A stretch of 64,000 nt of DNA from Mesorhizobium sp. Root102 (GTDB taxonomy: Bacteria > Pseudomonadota > Alphaproteobacteria > Rhizobiales > Rhizobiaceae). This document shows, piece after piece, positions 60,546 to 64,000 of the stretch. Within the stretch, counting starts at the first letter, position 1; the number at the start of each line of letters is the position of its first letter. The translations under genes were made by a program, and so were the position numbers. The notes under the pieces are model-generated. The model was not told the DNA's origin. It worked only from the letters and a program-made list of their open reading frames with translations, and made no database searches. The DNA lies in contig NZ_LMCP01000046.1 of assembly GCF_001425625.1 (NCBI RefSeq), forward strand, positions 88,198-152,197, given 5' to 3'.

Positions 60546-60743
60546 TTAGTGGCGGCGCCGGCCGACGTCACCGTCTTCCGCTCCGTCGAGGCGGTCGAGC
60601 AATTCTCTGAATCGGTCAGGAATGTCGGCCTCGGTACGGAAGGCCGGCAAGGTGCGCATAAAGCGCGTCACCGCTTCGGCACCGAACTGACGCCTGACCT
60701 CGGCGGCCAGCCCTTGTGCCTTTTCACCCTTGTTGCGGGTCAT
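60546..60743 (-). CDS. Small protein with a NepR-like C-terminal helix
   Basis: 65 residues, charged and helical, no signal peptide. The C-terminal IPDRFRELLDRLDGAED resembles the PVPDRFxxLLxxLE helix of NepR, the anti-sigma factor of the alphaproteobacterial general stress response. The N-terminal half (KGEKAQGLAAEVRRQFGAEAVTRFMRTLP) does not match NepR. No phyR or ecfG gene is near. It may be only a generic small helical protein. ATG at 60743 lacks a strong ribosome site. Confidence 0.5.
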   Translation of the reverse strand: MTRNKGEKAQGLAAEVRRQFGAEAVTRFMRTLPAFRTEADIPDRFRELLDRLDGAEDGDVGRRRH

Positions 60744-60912
60744 TATCTCAAAATCCTGTGTCGGCTTCGAAACTCCTCCAGTAAGGGAATGGTTCCCCCA
60801 TCACGCCTTTGTGGCAAGCAAAGCCGGCGGTTAGGGTAAAATTTGAATTAAAATCGAATGTCTTGCCTGTCGTTGTCCAGCCTTGGCCGATAGCCTCCAC
60901 AATCGCTTACCC

Positions 60913-60941
60913 CTTGATTTTTGGCTCCCGAACCTCGATAT
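60913..60941 (+). promoter_or_regulatory. RpoH-like heat-shock promoter of grpE
   Basis: CTTGAT (60913-60918, preceded by CCC) and CGATAT (60936-60941) are spaced by 17 bases, close to the rhizobial RpoH pattern CTTGAA-17-CYTATNT. It lies 44 bases before the grpE ATG. Confidence 0.5.
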
Positions 60942-60984
60942 CGGGCACAAAATCCACATCATTCGAGATTGACGGGAAACGGCG

Positions 60985-61620
60985 ATGAGCGACCAGGCAA
61001 AAGACGAACGCGTGCCCGATGAAGTCGAGGCGACCGAGGCCACTGCCGAGCGCACGGAAGGCAGCATCGACGGCGACTATGAAGCCCTTGTGCGGCTGCT
61101 GAAGGAAAATGAAGAACTGAAGGACCGCGCGCTGCGCGTGGCGGCCGAGATGGAAAACCTGCGTCGCCGCACGGCGCGCGACGTGCATGACGCGCGCACC
61201 TACGCGGTCGCGAATTTCGCGCGTGACATGCTGTCGGTGTCGGACAATCTGCGCCGCGCGCTGGACGCTATCCCCACCGAGGCCAAGGCGTCGGGTGACG
61301 CCGGCTTCAAGGCCTTGATCGAAGGCGTCGACCTCACCGAGCGCGCCATGCTGTCGGCGCTGGAACGCCACGGGGTCAAGAAGCTCGCGCCGGAAGGTGA
61401 GAAGTTCGACCCCAATTTCCACCAGGCGATGTTTGAAGTGCCCAACCCGGACGTTCCGGCCAATACCGTGGTCCAGGTGGTGCAGCCGGGCTATTCGATC
61501 GGCGATCGGGTGCTGCGCCCAGCCATGGTCGGCGTCGCCAAGGGCGGGCCTAAGCTTGCCGCCGCTGAAGCGCCGGTCGAGCCGGGGCCTGTCAATGAGC
61601 AGGCCGAGAAGGACGCCTGA
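60985..61620 (+). CDS. grpE: Co-chaperone GrpE
   Basis: A 211-residue nucleotide exchange factor for DnaK. An acidic N-terminus and long coiled-coil helix (about 25-75, ENEELKDRALRVAAEMENLRRR) precede the beta domain with FDPNFHQAMFEVPNPDVPANTVVQVV-type signature (FDPNFHQAMFEV, YSIGDRVLRPAMVGVAKG). An RpoH-like promoter is seen upstream. hrcA, often next to grpE in this group, is not in the window. Confidence 0.95.
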   Translation: MSDQAKDERVPDEVEATEATAERTEGSIDGDYEALVRLLKENEELKDRALRVAAEMENLRRRTARDVHDARTYAVANFARDMLSVSDNLRRALDAIPTEAKASGDAGFKALIEGVDLTERAMLSALERHGVKKLAPEGEKFDPNFHQAMFEVPNPDVPANTVVQVVQPGYSIGDRVLRPAMVGVAKGGPKLAAAEAPVEPGPVNEQAEKDA

Positions 61621-61637
61621 ACGGACAAGCGAATAGG

Positions 61638-61717
61638 CAATAGCGAGTAGCGAGTAGGGAAATATGCAAGAGTTGCTGCGCGGCTTCGTGCTATTCGCTA
61701 CTCGCTATTCGCTACTC
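61638..61717. repeat. Tandem and inverted 7-8 base repeats, left of the TRIC gene
   Basis: TAGCGAGTAGCGAGTAGG (61642-61659) and CTATTCGCTACTCGCTATTC (61691-61710, with further GCTACTC) are runs of the same short unit in opposite orientation, able to form a long imperfect hairpin. It lies between grpE and the TRIC gene and has counterparts to the right of that gene. Confidence 0.75.
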
Positions 61718-61737
61718 ACTCTTTCATTGTTCGCTTC

Positions 61738-62370
61738 ATGAACCTCATCGCGCTTCTCGACTATGCCGGTGTCGCCGTCTTCGCGGCGACCGGGGCGCTT
61801 GCGGCTTCTCGCAAGCAGCTCGACATTATCGGCTTCCTGTTCCTGGCCAGCGTCACCGGGATAGGCGGCGGCACGCTTCGCGACGTCATCCTCAACCTGC
61901 CGGTTTTCTGGGTGGCCAACTCCGGCTATGTGCTGATCTGCGCCGTGGTTGCGGTGCTGGTCTTCTTCAGCGCGCATCGTGTCGAATCGCGCTGGAAATG
62001 GCTGCTCTGGCTCGACGCCATCGGGCTCGCCGCCTTTTCGGTGATGGGCGCGGCCAAGGGACTTGCGATTACCGGTTCGCCGGTCGTCTCCGTCGTCACC
62101 GGCGTGCTTACCGCCACTTTCGGCGGAATTCTGCGCGACCTCCTTGCCGGCGAGCCATCGGTGCTGCTCAGGCCCGAAATCTACGTCACAGCAGCCCTTG
62201 CGGGGGCGGGCCTCTACACACTTGGCGATCTTGCCGGGCTGCCGCCGCTCGCCTCGGACCTCGCCGGTTTTGCGGCGGCGTTCCTAGTGCGCGGCGGCGC
62301 GCTCAAATTCGGCTGGTCGTTTCCGTCCTACAAGAGCCGACCCGGCCGGCGGCCGGAAGATATTCCGTAA
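61738..62370 (+). CDS. TRIC/UPF0126-family membrane protein
   Basis: A 210-residue inner-membrane protein with about seven helices in two repeats. The paired Gly motifs IGGGTLRDVIL and FGGILRDLLAG mark the trimeric intracellular cation channel (TRIC)/YadS-YicG family. Bacterial TRIC proteins are potassium-permeable channels. Both flanks carry the same short tandem repeat, so the gene may have its own transcription unit. Confidence 0.88.
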   Translation: MNLIALLDYAGVAVFAATGALAASRKQLDIIGFLFLASVTGIGGGTLRDVILNLPVFWVANSGYVLICAVVAVLVFFSAHRVESRWKWLLWLDAIGLAAFSVMGAAKGLAITGSPVVSVVTGVLTATFGGILRDLLAGEPSVLLRPEIYVTAALAGAGLYTLGDLAGLPPLASDLAGFAAAFLVRGGALKFGWSFPSYKSRPGRRPEDIP

Positions 62371-62376
62371 AGAGAG

Positions 62377-62446
62377 GGAATAGGGAGTAGCGAATAGGGG
62401 ATAGCAGTCCGCAGGATTGCGGCGTAGCGCCTGGCTATTCGCTAGC
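62377..62446. repeat. Same short-repeat family, right of the TRIC gene
   Basis: GGAATAGGGAGTAGCGAATA (62378-62397) and CTATTCGCTAGC (62434-62445) repeat the units found left of the gene, again in both orientations. Confidence 0.65.
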
Positions 62447-62447
62447 G

Positions 62448-63335
62448 TCAGGCAGCGAAGCGTTGGGCTTCCCCGCCATAATAATTGACGTAGCGGGCGC
62501 CGATTTCCTTGACCGGCATCACGACGAAGACGTCGACCGTCGAGAATTCGCGGTCGATGACGCAGCCGTCGCCGATGCGCGCACCGACGCGCAGATAGCC
62601 CTTAACCAAAGGCGGCATCGCGGCGATCGCCGCCTTGGCATTGACCGCCTCGATCGGCATCAGATCCATCGAGCAGTAGCGCCCGGATACCGCGCGCACA
62701 TCCCAGGCCGAATTGGTCCGGCAGTGGTGGGCGAGGTAGGTGAGTGCCTCGGCATGCGCCGCCGGCACGGTGCCGTGGAAGGACGCGCATCCGGTCATCA
62801 CACCGATCTCGTAATGGTTGATGTAAGCCCAGATGCCTTGCCACAGCGCCTCGATGGTGCGCTTCGAGCGGTATTCCGGCAAAACGCAGGAGCGGCCGAG
62901 TTCGAGAAAACGCTGGCCGGGGTGGCGAGCGATGAGCTTGGTCAGCTCAAATTCACCTTCCGAATAAAACCCTCCGGCCGTGGCCGCGATTTCTTGCCGC
63001 AGCAGCCGATACGTGCCGACGATGCGGCGATGTTCGGGACCGGAAAGCGTGGTGTCCAAAACCAGCAGATGGTCGCAGAGCGGATCGAACCGGTCGGCAT
63101 CACGGCGGTCATGGGCCTGGAACAGGTCCTTCCTGGCGCCTAGTTCGTCGTAGAACACCCGGTAGCGCACTTCCTGCGCGGCCGCGATCTCTGCCTCGTT
63201 GCGAGCGAGCCGCACTTCAAGATTGCCTATACGGCCCAGTGCCGCGCCCCTTGTGACGGAATCGACGTTACGTCCGGCAAGCAAGGCGCTGCTGGCGTTC
63301 GGCCGAGTGTCACATTCCGGCATAACTGTATGCAC
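62448..63335 (-). CDS. olsB: L-ornithine N-alpha-acyltransferase
   Basis: A 295-residue GNAT-like acyltransferase that attaches a 3-hydroxyacyl chain from ACP to ornithine, the first step of ornithine-lipid synthesis. Motifs NEAEIAAAQEVRYRVFYDEL, FLELGRSCVLPEYRSKRTIE and ALTYLAHHCR are characteristic of OlsB. GTG at 63335 is preceded by AAGGAG at eight bases; an ATG at 63323 is possible. olsA is not in the window. Ornithine lipids rise under phosphate limitation in rhizobia, but no Pho box was identified. Confidence 0.9.
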   Translation of the reverse strand: MHTVMPECDTRPNASSALLAGRNVDSVTRGAALGRIGNLEVRLARNEAEIAAAQEVRYRVFYDELGARKDLFQAHDRRDADRFDPLCDHLLVLDTTLSGPEHRRIVGTYRLLRQEIAATAGGFYSEGEFELTKLIARHPGQRFLELGRSCVLPEYRSKRTIEALWQGIWAYINHYEIGVMTGCASFHGTVPAAHAEALTYLAHHCRTNSAWDVRAVSGRYCSMDLMPIEAVNAKAAIAAMPPLVKGYLRVGARIGDGCVIDREFSTVDVFVVMPVKEIGARYVNYYGGEAQRFAA

Positions 63336-63504
63336 GAGTGATTCTCCTTCGAGCCATCCCTCTTGGCACGGGGATACGGTGTAGGTGCAACAGGATTGTG
63401 ACAGTACCGTGATACGATGTCGTGGGCAATACTTCGTCGGCTGGCGAATACGATCAACCGGCTACGTTTTAGTGATCGCGCGGCGCGGAATGGCGGTGGA
63501 AAGC

Positions 63505-64000
63505 TCAGGCCGCGACGACCTGTCCCTCGACCGCATTCACCAGCGCCTCAGGGTCGAGCGGCTTGGTGACAAAGCCGCTCGCGCCATGGGCCAGCACCGC
63601 ATGGCGGGTCTTTTCCTGGCTGTCGGCCGACAGCACCATGATCGGCACCGGCGACACGGCGGTTTCTTCTTCATGGCGGCGGATGGCGGCAATCGCGTCC
63701 AGCCCGTCCATGACCGGCATATGCAGATCCATCAAGACCACATCGAAGCGGTCCCTGTGCCCGGCGCCGGTGACGGCCTCGACGGCGGCCTTGCCGTTAC
63801 CGACCACCTTGACGCGATGCCCGGCCTTCAGCAGCGTGGCGCGGGCCAGCATGGCGTTGATGTCATTGTCCTCGGCGATCAGCACCGACAGGCCCCGCTG
63901 CCGGTTGCCGACGGCGCGCAGCATGGGCGCGCCGCGCCTTTCCGGCTGCGGCTGGGCGAGGCTGGGGGCATGGCTGCTCAACAGCACACGCAGAAGCGTT
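63505..64000 (-). CDS. Receiver domain, C-terminal end of a protein cut by the window edge
   Basis: The 165 visible residues are open to the right edge. A REC domain fills ~35-155: SVLIAEDNDINAMLARATLL (acidic pocket), VVLMDLHMPVMDGLDAI (phospho-acceptor Asp), IMVLSADSQEKTR and FVTKPLDPEAL (switch Thr/Lys region). The linker before it (HAPSLAQPQPERRGAPMLRAV) is typical of a hybrid histidine kinase ending in a receiver, as in rhizobial cell-cycle or stress kinases. The kinase part would lie to the right. Confidence 0.85.
   Translation of the reverse strand, partial: TLLRVLLSSHAPSLAQPQPERRGAPMLRAVGNRQRGLSVLIAEDNDINAMLARATLLKAGHRVKVVGNGKAAVEAVTGAGHRDRFDVVLMDLHMPVMDGLDAIAAIRRHEEETAVSPVPIMVLSADSQEKTRHAVLAHGASGFVTKPLDPEALVNAVEGQVVAA

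Noticed and set aside
61621..62447. CRISPR array at the short repeats around the TRIC gene
   Set aside because: The units are 7-10 bases, in both orientations, without regular unique spacers.

Overview
The window is high-GC DNA with short intergenic gaps, many ABC uptake operons and several families of short palindromic repeats. Gene content points to a Rhizobiales alphaproteobacterium, most likely Mesorhizobium or a close Phyllobacteriaceae relative: OlsB-type ornithine-lipid acyltransferase, an APS-reductase-type cysH with DUF934/DUF2849 partners, Zur, CUT1/CUT2 sugar uptake, and a polA-linked small RNA locus. That assignment rests on family knowledge, not a search. I saw no rRNA, tRNA, CRISPR array, IS element or prophage; the window reads as chromosomal backbone with one unusual accessory block.

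Layout. (1) 1-6.7 kb: a sugar-acid or deoxysugar catabolic locus with CUT2 ATPase (cut by the left edge), its binding protein, an aldo/keto reductase and a UxaA/GarD-family dehydratase, all leftward, with a divergent GntR regulator carrying two winged helices. (2) 6.8-10.1 kb: a copper-handling run, DUF2946 - PCu(A)C - YcnI - CopC/CopD fusion. (3) 10.3-11.7 kb: gnd. (4) 11.7-20.5 kb: a LacI-controlled CUT1 operon (binding protein, two permeases, ATPase) followed by a sugar isomerase-like TIM barrel, a Gfo/Idh/MocA oxidoreductase and an aldo/keto reductase, with two matching LacI-type operators. (5) 20.6-33.3 kb: the exceptional block. It holds two exported S1 proteases (trypsin-like and V8-like), an exported MORN-repeat protein, and a leftward operon of a Tat-exported caspase-like protease, a six-cysteine exported protein, a membrane protein, an exported WD40-caspase fusion and an exported Memo-CapA fusion. 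Four of the five operon genes are joined by 4-base overlaps or a 2-base gap. (6) 33.5-44.3 kb: Zur, a PHB-depolymerase-type esterase, polA with a degenerate proofreading site, a candidate small RNA, an M20 peptidase, an RNase D-like exonuclease and a string of small or uncharacterised genes. (7) 44.7-51.7 kb: PBP1A, SDR, MDR/AraC divergent pair, Kef-type antiporter. (8) 51.9-57.7 kb: host-attachment-family protein and the sulfate-assimilation operon cysG-DUF2849-cysI-cysH-DUF934, interrupted by a nested palindromic repeat. (9) 57.8-64 kb: a GMC oxidoreductase remnant, DJ-1/PfpI protein, fatty-acid desaturase, a twice-frameshifted exported protein, a small NepR-helix-like ORF, grpE, a TRIC/UPF0126 channel framed by tandem repeats, olsB, and the C-terminal receiver of a protein cut by the right edge.

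The main candidate for an undescribed system is the 20.6-33.3 kb block: an exported set of serine and caspase-like proteases with scaffold proteins (WD40, MORN), arranged as if for a regulated proteolytic cascade or surveillance complex in the cell envelope.
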